Shown here: one piece after another, positions 38,082 through 49,540 of the stretch
Layout: every line of letters starts with the position of its first letter
Position numbering within the stretch: the stretch's first letter is position 1
Assembly (NCBI GenBank): GCA_009741485.1
Contig: CM019216.1
Coordinates: forward strand, 40,878,842 to 40,942,841
Direction: 5' to 3'
Origin: Malurus cyaneus samueli
Taxonomy: Eukaryota; Chordata; Aves; Passeriformes; Maluridae
DNA: 64,000 bases
The notes under the pieces: model-generated
Told to the model about the DNA's origin: nothing
Database searches by the model: none
The model's input: the letters and a program-made list of their open reading frames with translations, nothing else
Made by a program: the position numbers and the translations under genes

Positions 38082-40683
38082 TTTATTAGAGCTGACTTTG
38101 CACATTTAGAGGTTTCCTAATAAGTATAAATATGAATCAAAGTGCTACCCCACAGTAAGAAATCTTTATTTCCACAAAAAAGGATACAAACAACCAGCAT
38201 TTCAAAGTTTATGCTATTTAAGACATACAATACCAAAAAGGCAAAAAATAAACAGAGATGAAATACTAGCAGCAAAAAAGAATTCTATTTCTCTTTCAAC
38301 AGTCTGTGTGCTTCCACATTTCTCTAGTAAATAGAGTATAAAGAGAATTCAATCAATTTATATATGAAATATCCTACCAAAAATATAATACTGTGCAAAA
38401 AAAGTTAACAGTAGAAAGTTCAGGGGCAGGGGAAAGAAAAAAAAAAAGAGAAAATAGTAGATGCAATATTAAAAATCTCAACTGTAAACTTTGCTGCTGC
38501 TTTAAAATCAAAAACAACAAAAGTCACATGAGTATTTCCGTTTGGCTTAGGAACCAGGAAAATAAGAAAAGCTGATTTTTTTTTTAAAGTGCTTAACCAC
38601 CATATCCAAAAGTAATGACTTTCAGACCTACTTAACATGAATGTGCTCAAAAAGCCACTGCTTACAGTATAAAAGCTGTCATTCTGAAACACTGCACATA
38701 CAAACTGGCTTTATCTGCACGAATGAAAGATTCCTTTGAACAGCTCTCAATCATATGATGTCCCAAATCAATCTAATGCTATTAGAGCAGGCAGCTGAAT
38801 AAGTACCAGAAAGTTGAAGTTTAAGAATAATAGATATAAAAAATAATTTTTTTCTTAAAAGGCAGCACATGCCTCTCCCAGCCGAATGAAGGTACCTTTA
38901 TGTAACAAACGAGATAAACAGTTTTATATTACTGTTGTAAACTATCCAAAACTGATTGCTGATCTTGTAATTCACATGTTAAACAGAGAGAGATAGATAT
39001 TTCTTACTGATAAAACACTAAAAGGCAATCATGTGGGTGGGACCAATTGCTAACACAGTATTTTACTTATTATTAAACACCCTGTTTTGACTTCAAAACC
39101 AACACTATGTCCTAGCAGAAAAAAAAATACTAATAAAACCAAGAACACAAATGATTTGAAGAGCTTTAAGATTGTTTTGTAACACTGTTATATATTTATT
39201 TGAGCCTTAGTGCAAAGTAAAAATTCAACATTATAGGCTCTGAAGCAAATCAAATACATATAACTCTTTCATGGAGCATTTTGACAGACACCAGACAAGA
39301 TTCCAAGAGAAATTTAATTTTTTTTTAGCTGTAATGACCATTATTTTTTTTTAATCTCAAGATTCAAAAATACATTTAAAAATTGGAGCAAACATTCTGG
39401 CATTCATTAACCTCAGGTGTAGTTATAAACAATTTTGATCCCACTACTCTCCCAAATAAGAAATACAATAAACAAACTGAACTGCCACTACTGCTGCAGC
39501 CATTGAATTGTGCCCACAGCCTGACAACAGCACCACCCATCCCCACAATTATTGCACTAATTTCTCCATCAGCTTTGGAAGTCTGCAAGCTTAATTTGTT
39601 TACATCCATCTATTTCACAGGAATAATATTTTTAAACTATTTCTTGAAGGTCACCAATTCCCAACACAGTATATATTCATGTTCATCAGAACCCCCTGAT
39701 TCACTTCCTGTTAAAACAGATTACGTAGAAAACACAACTTTCACCCCATAAAGTTCCTGTAAACACCTCTGTATTAAGCCACAGCAAGCTCTAGACCAGG
39801 AAATTCAGCATCTCCAGTGACTTGACTTTACCTCACTTCTCCACAAAAACATTAAAAAACCCAAAACATTAGAATTAAAAAGGAAATGGCATAATAAACA
39901 GAGAGTGAAACCTTGTTACCCAAGTAGATATGTTTAAAAAAGCCTCAGAAAATGTAACATTTGAAAAGCAATGATTTTAGTGGTTAAAGTGTGCAAAGGG
40001 CTAAATATGCCACCAGTTTCAGAGAGAATAGAATACTGTAGCCATCAACAATTACTATTCAAGTCCAGCACTGGCAGTTGTGCTGCTTTTGTTGCCATTT
40101 TAGACACCGCATATTACCACTTTCTCTGCATATTTCATGCCTCTTTTTTTTTTTAACAGATGCCAGCAGCATGAGATTTCAGTGGTATTGGAAAGATAGG
40201 AACTTCTTATTTTTTAAAGGGTTCCTTCCATCCCAAGTCTGAATGTTATGTAGAATTGAAAACAATGTTTTAAGCAGAAACAGCAAACATTATTTCAAGT
40301 GTTGTCTATCAAAATCACCTCAAAAAGATTCAAAATCTCAGGTTTTTGAGAAACAAATATAGAAAAATACCATGCAAGGAAAGTGTAGCTATTCTATTGA
40401 TGTGAAATACAAAAGCTTAGAAACAGAAAAACACCAGCTTCAGCCCGAGACCAAAAAAACCACCATAGATTTTTCAAAACCAGAGTCCATACAGTGTCAC
40501 ACAGCCCTGCCTTGTCATGTTTGTTAATATCCTTGCTTAGAAGTCAGACAGCATTTTGTTTAACTTGTGTTGCTCTGTATCATTACACTAAACCATAATT
40601 AACTCCTCTTTTGTGCCGGCCTCATTCCAACACAATTGTACCCACTGTATACCAGCAGCAGTTCTCAGGTTTTGTTTTGCAGC
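38082..40683 (-). other. OSTM1: Candidate OSTM1 3' UTR
   Basis: Minus-strand sequence after the OSTM1 stop codon (40686-40684) is AT-rich and uninterrupted by other genes. Poly(A) signals AATAAA occur at 38082-38087, followed by a GTGTGGTT-type downstream element, and also at about 38165-38170 and 39194-39199. I cannot tell which is used, so the UTR may be shorter. Transcript 3'-end data would decide it. Confidence 0.4.
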
Positions 40684-40739
40684 TCAGCTGTATTTTTCTT
40701 GGATGTTCACAAGACTGGCATTTGACTGGATGCGCTTGG
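40684..40739 (-). CDS. OSTM1: OSTM1 coding exon 6 (C-terminus)
   Basis: The exon follows a TCTAG acceptor. It completes a proline codon split with exon 5 and encodes KRIQSNASLVNIQEKYS and a TGA stop. This is the short cytosolic tail of OSTM1, and the VNIQE motif near the end corresponds to the conserved tail of the family. Length is 56 nt, in phase with exon 5. The tail faces the cytosol after the single membrane span. Confidence 0.9.
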
Positions 40740-41045
40740 CTAGAAAGGGAAAAATTATATGAAAATTAAACACAAAGAATTCCACAAAACTAGTCTCTCC
40801 ACTCCCTCTATTTATCCGACACAGACTTGCAAAACAGCTTTCTGTTCACGTCCAGAAACTTTAATGAAAAATATGGCTGAAGCTCTGCACTACCCTTCTT
40901 CAGGGGACAGCAGCAGACTAATAGTTGCTATTAGCGCCGTCAGCACAGCTGCAGGCAGATCTGGCTGGGCCCCCTCTCCCACAAGAGCCAAGCAATCCCT
41001 GGCACCACCCAAGTCCAACAGTAAAATGCCAACAGCACCACTTAC

Positions 41046-41211
41046 GCAAAATGAGTATCCGTTTCTTCTGCTTTGAGTGAAGGAAGCTACTAAGATAAAA
41101 AACGATAGGAAGGAAGAGAATAAAAGATGAAACTGCAATCACTGGGACTGTATCACTGCAGGGAAGAGAACAGTTGAAAGTCCTGCTCCAAAGCTTCCGA
41201 GTGATGTTCAT
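41046..41211 (-). CDS. OSTM1: OSTM1 coding exon 5 (transmembrane exon)
   Basis: The exon starts after a TTTTTAG acceptor and ends at a GTAAGT donor with one base of phase. It encodes [14 protein letters not shown], then a hydrophobic span ([17 protein letters not shown]), then a basic stretch (HSKQKKR). OSTM1 is the heavily glycosylated type I membrane beta-subunit of the ClC-7 chloride/proton antiporter in lysosomes and the osteoclast ruffled border. This exon carries its single transmembrane helix. NIT and NCS sequons lie on the lumenal side. Loss of OSTM1 causes severe osteopetrosis in mammals (the grey-lethal mouse). Confidence 0.95.
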
Positions 41212-42009
41212 CTAAAAAGAAAACATAAGAAAACCATGAAAGCAAGCACACGCACTTTTTCTGTGCAGCATAGCACGGCAAACACTCACATGCTTCAAGA
41301 CATGCAAGTGTTCAAATATCACCTCAGAGAACAGCACCTGAATAGATCTCTCCCCAAAGAGAGATGGAAGCAAATCCCTGGAAATGTTGAGACAATTTAG
41401 ATGAAGCCAAGATTTCACATCAAAACTTTCACAAGCTTCAAAAGCATAACTATACTCAGATACATGTAGACATTGCCACACGCCTGTTTCCCACACAGGC
41501 TCACTGACAGTCTGTGGGGACAGGGCTAATCCCATACTTTTGGAAAGCACTCTTTCAGGCCTGCCACTTAAAACTCCATGATATACCAAAGCTTTTCCCA
41601 AACATGTCATCAATGCTGAGGATCCCTAGAAGCAAGTGCTGCAATATGGAATCAATTAATACACCAGCTAAAACAACAGCAGTAAAGATTCACATTAAAA
41701 GCCAGAAGATTAAGAGTTGGTTTTTTTTAATCCATCTCCTTCACAGTAACAAGAAATGAAAGTGCAGCTACTCAAACTGGAATGTGCTTGTGAGATTAGG
41801 AGCTTCAGTCATGCTCCTGTGGCACTGCTCGAGGTCAGGACCCAGCAAGACAGCCCCACTAAGAGACACCAGCCTGCCAAAGGCACTGCTGCCCATCCTG
41901 CCCCATGCCCAAAGGAAAAGACAATCCCTAATAAGAAAAGCACAAAGGGCTCAGATTGATAAAGCCCCCCATGACAGAGCCTCCCTGCTGAATATTAACA
42001 AACACTTAC

Positions 42010-42174
42010 AGCATCTTCCACGTCGATACACAAGTGTGCAGGCTGCCCGGACTCACCACCTTGCCTGATCATCCTCTGCAGATGGTTGTACAGGTCATTC
42101 AATTTGGTGTAGGTTTCATTGCAGTTTTTACACACTTCTGTGTAGTTATTTGGTGACAGATCAACAGTTTGTCC
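42010..42174 (-). CDS. OSTM1: OSTM1 coding exon 4
   Basis: A CCCTAG acceptor and a GTAAGT donor bound 165 nt, exactly 55 codons. The lumenal segment includes NNYTEVCKNCNETYTKLNDL and ends HLCIDVEDA. Two cysteine pairs and NYT and NET sequons fit the cysteine-rich, glycosylated lumenal domain of OSTM1. The exon is intact and phase 0 at both ends. Confidence 0.95.
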
Positions 42175-43177
42175 CTAGGGTTATAAAATCCTGAATGAAT
42201 GATAGTTTAAGACATTACAAAAGAAAAAAAAATTGGTTTGAGTTCTTAGGTTGCTACTGCTGAGCTACATTGACAGGGACGGACTCTGCCAACTACGTAA
42301 CCTTTTTCATCTGTGGCCTTTGGCACTCCGTGAATGCAATACAAGACACAGGAAAACAAAACTAGAATCTCTGAAGATATTTCAATCCAGTAATGGCTGT
42401 ACCAGCTACCCACTGACCACCGGGTAAAGTTCCAGGTCAATAATTTGAAGTTTTCAATAGGCCAGTCCACACTGCTCCTGACCAAGGCCTGTAAAGCTGC
42501 ATTTCCTAGAAGGCATTAATAAAGAAGCAGACAGTTTCCTCAGAGATTTTCCCATGCCCATTGGAGTAAATCAATTTAACTAGCAAATGATCCTGAAATC
42601 TGGCCAGTTTCTAAATGAAATGGAATATGCAGTTTCTTAGGATGTATAGGGCATTTTCTCCGAAAACAATTACCACATTTATTTCACTTAGGAAGTTATA
42701 TTGTCTTCACAATATGGCCAGCTTTTAACTACTTGTAATTTTAATAGTCAAAAGAAATGCTACAACAGTTTAAGGTAGCTGGTCTTTCTGAACTAGTCCA
42801 TATTTTCAAAAGGATATTTAAAGATTGAATTTCTATGTAAAAAAGACTATTCTACAAAGCAAGAGAGACTAACAGCATGCAGACATGCCAGTTTTTACTA
42901 AGTAATTATCAACTATTGTGAATTCAGAAATTCTAATGTGAAGTAGCATTGCAATTACATACAAAATGAAGTCAAGGTGAGTATCAATTAGAATTAATTT
43001 TAGGCACTCAATCTGTAAACAACTGCATTTAACAGATCATTGAGTTATCTGCCTACAATTCACAAACCCAGCAGCAGCTTATTTGCCTAGTCTGCATCTG
43101 CAGTTTATTCAGCATAAAGAAAATTTTGGTAGCAGTTAGAGGATTTAGTGTTTCTCTCAAATGCACAGCATAAATAC

Positions 43178-43275
43178 CTGAAGGTTATGTTCAAAACATG
43201 TCAGAGATTTATTGAATAAATTCAGGAATTCTTCCGTAGAATTTGATAATCCCTCACTGTTATTCTTTAAACAAT
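43178..43275 (-). CDS. OSTM1: OSTM1 coding exon 3
   Basis: After a TTCAACAG acceptor, two bases complete a split Asn codon from exon 2. Thirty-two codons follow, including NNSEGLSNSTEEFLNLFNKS and CFEHNLQ, before a GTATTT donor. Total length is 98 nt. Three N-glycosylation sequons (NNS, NST, NKS) are present. The match to the OSTM1 lumenal domain is strong. Confidence 0.95.
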
Positions 43276-44158
43276 CTGTTGAAGAGAAAGAAAAACATTG
43301 GGATATTCTAATTTCTAACATTTTCACAGCCAGCAAGCCCCACACACTCCACTCCTGCAAAAAGAGCTCTCGACTATAAAGGACAGGTCTAGTCAACACT
43401 GCAGTTTCCTTATCTGCCTGCCATTGATATCTCAGACCTGCTGACCTAATGCTTCATCGAGAACACATTTCAGAATTAATTGGCCTTGATTAAGTGAAAG
43501 ATGAAGACTACCATCAAGAGCTTTCTGAAGAGGGGGACTGAATTATCTTTGGACTTTGAAATAAAACAAGACATTACTTTCATTTTCCAGCCCACAAATC
43601 TGGCTTTGCCCAGCAACAGTAACAGCCATTTTGTGGAAGCAGAAGCACTAGCAGTGGAGATGAAATGGAGAGCACCCAGGAAACAGCTAGACCATGAGCA
43701 CAACAGCAGAAATCAAAGTGCAATTATTATTCTTTAAGAAAAGAGCTGTGCTTTTTACCAGCTTTGAGGGAAGCTCTGGGGCTTTCCTCACAGTCATGGG
43801 TTCAACCCCATGTTACTGCTTCCATCCATCCTACCCCATTTCAGGTGCTCCCATCAGCCAGACCTTTAAAAACAACAGTATTTGGGAAATTTAGGAGTTC
43901 AGCAACAGCACCAGAAGAGCAAGCCAACATCCTAGAAAATTCTCCTGGAAGCACTAAGTACCATCAACAGTTTTCCTATAGACTCCTGCCCTTAGATTTT
44001 GGCCCTTACAGAAGAAAACACTCTTGGAGTGGCTACAGTTCAGGATTTGTGTGTTATCTACCGGCTGCATTCAAACGAACACATACAATTTGCATCTGTG
44101 CAAATTTTAGGGGCTACATCATCACTGTAGCACGGAAGCTACAGAATGAGTCACGTAC

Positions 44159-44273
44159 TTGCACAGTTGGCTGCCTCCCAGGTTTCATTGAAGAACTCCG
44201 AAAGGGTCACAACTATCTGCAGCCTGTCTGAGGTCAAGATGCTTTTGGCACAATTGTGGCTCTCAGAAGAATT
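44159..44273 (-). CDS. OSTM1: OSTM1 coding exon 2
   Basis: Bounded by a TTTATAG acceptor and a GTACGT donor, the exon encodes NSSESHNCAKSILTSDRLQI, VVTLSEFFNETWEAANCA and one extra base. It enters in phase 0 from exon 1 and leaves in phase 1, as exon 3 requires. NSS and NET sequons and two cysteines are conserved features of the lumenal domain. Length is 115 nt. Confidence 0.95.
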
Positions 44274-47087
44274 CTATAAATAAAAGGAAATGAGAAAAGA
44301 AGCAAGGAAGTGTTAAAAATACAAAAGGGAATTTCTGAATTGCATTTTAGACAAGCACATCTAAAACAATTGCAACATATCACATCAGTATTTCTAGAAA
44401 AGGCAGAGCAGAAGTGATGGAACAAAAATCTTTTGATCTTCCAATTCATACTGTGAGCAACACGGCTTACTGCATACAGTCTCTGCATGCAAGTCAGTCA
44501 AAATTACATGGCAAAAAAACCCAAAACCAAGCACACAGACAAGACCTTCTCTGCCAGGTGGCTCGCATTCATCTATTCCTGGGCCACTGCCTTGGGAGCC
44601 AGCTCAAGACATGTGCAGTCAGAAAAGAGGACAGGGTTGCTCTCATTAGACAGAAGGAATAATTGAAGGAGCTGAACCAAAGTAGTGGCCTCAAATAAAA
44701 CAAACCCAAGAAGAAACAGCCTCCCAAGCCTCCAAACCCACTGCATTAACATAAGTTAACAGCATCAAACTTCCCCCCAGTGCAGCAACACCAGGAACAG
44801 AGTCCTCCACAGAGCAGTGTCCGTGCTCACTCCCCCAAGCCTATGGCCAGGCCAGGCTCTCGCCCTCCCCAGACACCAGTACCAAGCTCATCTGTCTTAG
44901 TGAGCCATTCAAGGCACGCCATCCTCAAAGCAGGCTCAGCCACAACTTTTGCAGCAATTTATTCTCTGGACCAAGCTCATAAAAAATGCACAGTGACTGT
45001 AAAAGCAAATGCAGAATAAACAGGAAGTATTCTGATCAGAATTTAGATGACCTCCAGTCAGCTGATTCCCATGCTCTGTTCCCTGGTGTCTGGCTGCTAA
45101 ACTGACTTAAGCACTTCTCGAAATTGCCAAAGCTGCCAAAAGCCTCTTTGATAAGTGACGTAAGACATAGGAAAAAAATAGTCTCTAATGAGAAACTTGT
45201 TCCTTTCAGTACTTTACAGGAGATCCAGTTTCTGCCTCTCTTTGTCAAAATGGGGAAGGGGGGGTTAAATAAGAACTTTCCCTCGGAGGCTCAACTGCAG
45301 AAGTCAAATATTGCCACATCTGGTAACTCCCACGTTCAGCCACTTTCATTTCCACTAAATTACAGATATGCAAGAATGTTGTTTACGCAGGAAACTCTAG
45401 CTGCTTCACAAAGGCTGTGAAGCTTCCTCACCACCTGGGCTCAAGAGCAGGAAAAAGTACTTTACCAAAGCTGAATCACATAGATCTAAATCATTCATTA
45501 CACAAAGTTTGCCTAATTGATTCTTTAATTAGCCTGGTGAGGAGGATTTATGCTTCAGAGATGTCCAAAACTTAAACTGGCTGCTCCTGTCACATCGCAC
45601 TCTGTTGTTAAGACAGACACATCAGATACCTGATTAATTGTAATCATTGACTGAGGTTGCAAGAGGCCACCTCCTTTATTTACTTGGCTTGTGAATCCAC
45701 ACACAGAAGGAAAGCCAGCAGATGGGTCTTCCAGACCATACAGTGTACCAGTCCCAGGCTGCCAGTGCTCAAGCACAGCAGCTGCAATGAGTTCATACAT
45801 ATTCTAAGTACTGGAATATGTTTGGCAAGCTAATCCTAGCCAAAACATCATGGTAAAAGTACTCAAGAGAATTACATACTCAATTTATCACTTTCACACT
45901 ACCTGGTCACCAGCGTAAAACAGCTTCCATAAAAGAAACAAATCAAACAGACCCCAAGTTGGCAAAGTAAAACAAGAGTGCAGTGGTTACATATTTATCC
46001 TGGAGGGGACAATTACCAAGGGAAAATGCATGCATTCTTCCAATACAAGCACCAGGGTGGTGAGGGGAAACAGGAAAACAACCTAAAACACTTCCTAAAG
46101 TGATACCAACATTTCTCTAGTGACAGGAAAATGTGCAGTCCAATGTTTTGCAGGACACTGTGGCTGGCACCTGTTTATTAACTGGGCCTGAAGAGCAACA
46201 GATTTTTCTTGTCAATGGCAATTTTAAATCTTGGAATTCAGAAACCCCAAGACTGAAAGCACACTCCAGGGTACACACTGCTATAAACTTGCTCTCTGTC
46301 TGTTCTCCCACCAGGGAATCCACTTTTAGCCATCATCACAGAACAAAGGTCCTTTGGTCTGATCCACCAATGTCATCCTCACATCGCCCCAGGAACTAAC
46401 TTTTACAAATGGATCAACTGGATGAGAGCACACAAAACAAGCCATGAACCATGCCCAACACTAAGAAATGGAAGGGAAAAAAAACCCAACAAAGCACAAT
46501 GAAGGTCTGGAGGATGTAAACATAAGATGAAGCCTCGGTCAAAGCTCTCCCACCATTAACTCCAGCTAGTATTCAGGCTTTCTAGTTTGCTGCCACACAC
46601 TCCCATCAGCTGTGGAGCCAAGATCACTGTGACATGGCTCCTCACAAGCTGATGTGCATCACTCACCACAGCTCCACAGACCATCACTTTTCCGAGAAGT
46701 TCCAGGCAGCTAAGCTCTAGCAGTGCTCCCCATTAGTACTATGTCACCTGCGAGCCAGAGCACTGCTTTAGCCATTGCTACATCAGCAAGAACAACTCAA
46801 GTTTTTCCACTCGCACAGCCTTCTCTGCAGGTGGAGCCACTCGCCCCCAGCCATACCAGGCGCCAGACCGTGCCACAACAGAGCATTAGGAAGCGGCTGT
46901 CACTGGCACCCAAACACTCCCAGCCTCCGCCCAACAGCCCTGCGCAGCCCAGCGAGGCTTTCCCGAGGCCTTCCCGAGGGCACTGCCGCTCCGGCACCGC
47001 ACTGACACGCCTGGAATCCTCAAGGAAAACGGCCAGATCCCCAGCCCGCCCCGCAGCCTCGCACCCCCCTGGCCCCCACGAACGCAC
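44274..47087 (-). other. OSTM1: OSTM1 intron 1
   Basis: About 2.8 kb between the exon 1 donor (GTGCGT) and the exon 2 acceptor. No repeat family or nested gene was recognised. The other OSTM1 introns (40740-41045, 41212-42009, 42175-43177, 43276-44158) are 0.3-1.0 kb and likewise look empty. Confidence 0.75.
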
Positions 47088-47407
47088 CCCGACGGCGCGG
47101 GCGATGGTGCCGTACTGAGCGAGCAGGCGGCGGTAGGGGCCGTGGCAGCCCTGGCACAGCCGCACCGGGCGGGCGCGCCGGCCCAGGCAGCCCGTCAGCG
47201 CCGCGCTGTCCTCCGCGAACGCGGCCAGGAGGCTGCGGCACTCGGGCTCAGTCGGGCAGATCGCCGGCAGCCCCGGCTCCACAGCCCTCCGCCAGCTTCC
47301 TCCGCCAGCTCCAGCGCGGGTCTGGCGCGGCCCGCGGCGGCGGTGAGCCGAGGAGGCGAGCGCCAAGGGCCGGCAGCAGCAGCCGGCGAGGCACGCGGCG
47401 GCGCCAT
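47088..47407 (-). CDS. OSTM1: OSTM1 coding exon 1, frame broken by apparent indels
   Basis: From an ATG at 47407-47405 (MAPPR) the minus strand should encode a signal peptide and the first lumenal segment. The hydrophobic stretch RRLLLPALGARLLGS lies in a second frame. LELAEEAGGGLWS is back in the ATG frame. PECRSLLAAFAEDSAALTGC through to IARAVG, clearly OSTM1, lies in a third. The 320-nt length is not a multiple of three, although exon 2 begins on a codon boundary. At least three single-base shifts are therefore implied, as in SEC63 exon 1, and sequence error in GC-rich DNA is the likely cause because exons 2-6 are intact. The donor is GTGCGT at 47087. With exons 2-6 (600 nt) the protein would be about 305 residues, slightly shorter than mammalian OSTM1. 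Confidence 0.85.
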
Positions 47408-47476
47408 GGCGGCCGCGCCGAGGAACCGAAGCGCCGCGCCGGGAAAGAGCCAGCCCCGCCCGGGCGCCGCCCGCTG

Positions 47477-47547
47477 ATTGGCTGAATCGGGAGGGGCGGG
47501 GCGAGGGCGGGAAGGGGCGGGGTCGAGGGCGGGGCCTGAGGGGCGGG
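47477..47547 (-). promoter_or_regulatory. OSTM1: OSTM1 promoter: CCAAT box and GC-box cluster
   Basis: On the gene strand a CCAAT box (AGCCAATCAG, core at 47477-47481) lies about 70 bp upstream of the start codon. Four GC boxes are visible at 47493-47501, 47514-47522, 47527-47536 and 47540-47547, typical Sp1-type sites. There is no TATA box. The CCAAT box is close to the ATG, so transcription probably starts within about 50 bp of it. Confidence 0.65.
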
Positions 47548-47720
47548 ATGGGGCTCAGCCGGGGGTGGCGGGGATTGTCCCGGGGTGGAGCGGGATTGTC
47601 CCGGGACACGGGGCTGGAGTGTCCCCAGGGCCGGGAATAAGTGCGGGCTGTACCTGTCCCTGCCCTGCACGCATCCTGCTCGGCGGGGAGCGCGGTTCCT
47701 GCGCCGTGCCTTTCATCCCG

Positions 47721-48829
47721 GTAATACCCTCTTCATCCGGAAAGGGGTTTTAAGAGTCGTGTGGGAAGTGACTTTAAAATATGCTGAAATACAGCGACAA
47801 TTTAAGAACCAAAAAATCCCCCAGAGAAAGAAATTGATGGAGAAATAAACTGCAACTTTTTTCAAACAAAGCGTTTCCTAATTTTTATCAGAAGCTGGAC
47901 ACCATTGTTGGTATATGGGACCAAACTTCCCCGTGGTCGACTCTGAACAAAACCACAGCCAGCAAAGGAAAACTCTTCTCAGAGCAAGAGCAGTGAGTAG
48001 AGCAGTGGATAACCAACCTCTCACCGGGGTTTAAAGTGCCAGGCTGTCTGATAACACCTCTCTCTGGCAGGACCTTGCCCCGGTGCCTATCCTGTCTGAC
48101 TCAAACCCTTTTCGACCATTTCCATGGGCTTCTCACCAAGCCTAGGGTTTGTAGTGCTGTGGTAAGATACACAGCAGAGACAAAGCAGGGCCCTGCGATT
48201 CCATAGCATGGTGCCTTCGGGAATAACAGAATCGAGCAGGAATGGCACCGTCCATTTTTTTGCCGCTGATTCAGTGCTGCACACGTGGCAGTGGTGATGG
48301 GACACAATGCTGGCTGACACTGCCGTGAGTTTTGGCAGCCGCAGAGAGTTCAGGACAGGCTGAAGTGGGTCATCCCCAGCTCCACCAGCACCGTGCCACC
48401 TGGCCCACCTCGTGCTGGCTTGTGCCCATCATGCAATAAAAGTCACGGCATGGAAATGTCCGAGGTAGAAGCAAAGGCGGTGATAAAGATGCCATCAGCA
48501 AGTGAAGAGCACCCAACAGAGAACATCTGGCTTCTCCAAGTGTCCTGAATGCCTCAGCCCTGAAGAACTGGCTTCCAACGGAATGAATGAGAACAAATGA
48601 AAACCACGTCATGAGTATGACGCGAGAAAAGCGAGGGTGTGGTCAAAATGTACTATATTGCCTGTACTTGCAAATGGCCAGGGCGAGGGCCCCCCTTTGG
48701 GTGTCGGCCGTTCCCTGAGTCCTGCTGCCCAGTCTCCAAGCAGGTCCCGCCGAGGTCTGGCTCAAGGCCAGGCAATCCCGCACAGCGCCTGTGGGTTTGG
48801 GGACCGCATCTAGCAAGGCTACTGCGTGT
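47721..48829. other. OSTM1-upstream intergenic DNA
   Basis: I recognise no exon or repeat in this stretch between two CpG islands. Short open frames on both strands have no supporting motif. Confidence 0.5.
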
Positions 48830-49400
48830 GGAAGCCTGAGGCTGCTTAGCAAGGCGCGTGTGCCCGGGTGGCCCCGGCGCCAGGAGATTGTCACCTTGTC
48901 ACCTTTCCGTCGCTCCCGAGCAGGGTGCAGCCAAAACACAGTGAAACGCTGGGGCGGCGGCGCTGCCTGCGCCAAGCCGGCACCCGCAGCCCCGAGACGG
49001 GGACAGGGGCCGCTGGCAGCCCCTAAGACACCTCGGGCCAGCCGGCATCCACAGAGCCCCGTTATCCCGGGCCGGGAGCGGGGTGTCCCTGCGGAGCGGA
49101 GCTGGGCGGGGGCGGCACGGCCGGGCTGCCCGCATCCCCCCGGGAGAGGGCAGCAGCACTCCCGCGCATCGCCCCACCGAGGGGGCTGCCAAGGGACCTC
49201 GGCCTGTCCCACACCTCCCCGACAGCAGTGGCATCCCGGGAGAACCACGGAAACACGCCCCAGGCCAGGCGCTCGGCATCCTTGCCGGGGTTGTCCCTCC
49301 CGAGGGTCTGCGGGCACCGGGAGGGACCGGCTGGGGGGACAGAGCTGCGCCTTCATCTCGCGGGTCAAGGCGGATGCGCTTTCCCACGTCTTGAGAGATT
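48830..49400. promoter_or_regulatory. CpG island without an assigned gene
   Basis: A GC-rich, CpG-dense block lies about 1.4-2 kb upstream of OSTM1, separated from its promoter island by ordinary sequence. Open frames of 238 (plus) and 241 (minus) codons run through it but have the P/G/A/R-rich composition expected of random GC-rich DNA, and no known protein is recognised. It may be an enhancer, a promoter of a noncoding transcript, or GC-rich gap fill. An A-rich tract follows at 49474-49540. Confidence 0.6.
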
Positions 49401-49540
49401 TTAATATTCTCCTGCGAGAGAATATATTCTTCCTGCGTGTGGAAACGGGCGTTGGGGGGTCTAGAAAACGAAAAATAAAGGGGAAAAGGAGAAAGAAAAA
49501 AAATTAAAAGAAGAAGAGTGGAAATATAAGAAAAAAAAGC

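Larger units (their letters stand above)
46900..47720. promoter_or_regulatory. OSTM1: CpG island of OSTM1
   Basis: High GC with frequent CpG spans the OSTM1 first exon, promoter and upstream sequence. It is the second gene-associated island of the window. Long open frames inside it (270 codons on the minus strand) include genuine exon 1 codons for only part of their length. Confidence 0.85.

Noticed and set aside
46797..47609. 270-codon minus frame as a complete protein
   Set aside because: Its middle holds genuine OSTM1 exon 1 codons, but it runs upstream past the start codon into the promoter and downstream past the splice donor.
48643..49507. 241-codon minus and 238-codon plus open frames over the CpG island
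   Set aside because: Both strands are open because GC-rich DNA has few stops. Composition is P/G/A/R-rich and nothing is recognisable.
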